Source: a virus
Strand: one strand, 5' to 3'
Length of the DNA stretch: 36,922 nt
IMG/VR virus record: IMGVR_UViG_3300006810_000146
Location: 1 to 36,922 of that record
Position 1 is the stretch's first letter. Every line of letters begins with the position of its first letter. This document shows, in pieces, positions 36,670-36,922 of this stretch. Made by a program: the position numbers and the translations under genes. Under the pieces are notes generated by a model. The model did no database searches. It saw only the letters and a program-made list of their open reading frames with translations, and was not told where the DNA came from.

Positions 36670-36698
36670 GTTATACTGGCCGCCCGATCTTCTGACGA
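36670..36698 (-). promoter_or_regulatory. Candidate late operon promoter
   Basis: On the minus strand TCGTCA (36698-36693) and TATAAC (36675-36670) are spaced by 17 nt, a reasonable sigma-70 layout just before the first late gene. The same -10 on the plus strand reads TATACT (36672-36677), so the two divergent genes may share the region and its control. Confidence 0.5.
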
Positions 36699-36712
36699 AC
36701 CGATACGATGCC

Positions 36713-36895
36713 ATGACAAAAATCGAGTTTCGAGCTGCCTTGAAGGCACTAGGACTGTCCCAGAGCAAGTTCTCCGAGCGCATGGGCGTCAGGCCCAATA
36801 CCGTCTCGACGTGGGCAAGCGGTGCGGCTGCCGTTCCCGGCCCTGTGCGCGCCTATCTGGAACTGGCGCTGGCCGTGCGGTCGCTGCCGGTCTAG
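36713..36895 (+). CDS. Cro/XRE-type small DNA-binding regulator
   Basis: The 60-residue protein has the helix-turn-helix ALGLSQSKFSERMGVRPNTVSTWASG, typical of Cro/C1 family regulators. It has only the DNA-binding domain, so it is Cro-like rather than a cI repressor. It is divergent from the late operon and may control the promoter between them. The rest of the window (36896-36922) holds no feature. Confidence 0.75.
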   Translation: MTKIEFRAALKALGLSQSKFSERMGVRPNTVSTWASGAAAVPGPVRAYLELALAVRSLPV

Positions 36896-36922
36896 CGATT
36901 GACGCACGCCGAGGGAATCGGG

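Overview
The window is high-GC DNA carrying most of a temperate, contractile-tailed phage (myovirus type), or a prophage, of an alphaproteobacterium, most likely Hyphomicrobiales (Rhizobiales). I base the host guess on base composition, on the many small early proteins of a style common in rhizobial prophages, and on a tRNA-Ser(GCU) fragment at the attachment site. No ordinary chromosomal gene is seen. Phage genes lie on both sides of the attachment region, so the order shown is that of a free or circularised phage genome, not of a simply integrated prophage. No main repressor and no replication helicase or initiator is present, so those functions should lie beyond the left end.

Layout. (1) 3-8880, plus strand: a tightly overlapping early operon of small unknown proteins, then a RecE-like PD-(D/E)XK exonuclease with a probable single-strand-annealing partner, an HNH homing-type endonuclease that sits between a 5' gene fragment and its full-length homologue, a second HNH nuclease, a short excisionase-like protein and a tyrosine integrase. 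(2) 8853-9143: attP, made of a 43-nt 5' half of tRNA-Ser flanked by repeated arm-type sites. (3) 9160-10247, plus strand: a secreted thermonuclease-like protein and small accessory genes. (4) 10472-12601, minus: lysis region with small membrane proteins and an M15-type endolysin. (5) 12656-12897: a noncoding stretch with four consecutive near-perfect hairpins. (6) 12898-21762, minus: tail fibre, baseplate, tape measure, and tail assembly chaperones joined by a -1 frameshift. (7) 22607-24827, minus: an accessory module between the tail chaperone and tail tube genes. It encodes two small unknown proteins, a protein with a RAMP-like glycine-rich loop and a 168-aa partner, and ends in a noncoding tract with 5-nt-phased GG dinucleotides. 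A ribbon-helix-helix gene with a palindromic operator stands divergently beside it. (8) 25140-36649, minus: tube, sheath, neck, capsid, protease/scaffold, head morphogenesis, portal, terminase. The portal carries a C-terminal 2H phosphoesterase domain like the anti-CBASS nuclease Acb1. (9) 36713-36895, plus: a small Cro/XRE-type regulator divergent from the late operon.

Single plus-strand accessory genes (morons) interrupt the minus-strand late region at 19075, 21776, 22233, 24939 and 31970. Two share an upstream sequence element and one appears leaderless.

The most unusual feature is the 22.6-24.8 kb module. Its terminal tract holds a GG every 5 nt (25 of 33 phase positions, every other position keeping one of the two bases), and the phase slips by one only at three copies of an 11-bp repeat. 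It lies 3' of, and on the same strand as, the gene for the RAMP-like protein. I could not place this combination in any described system.
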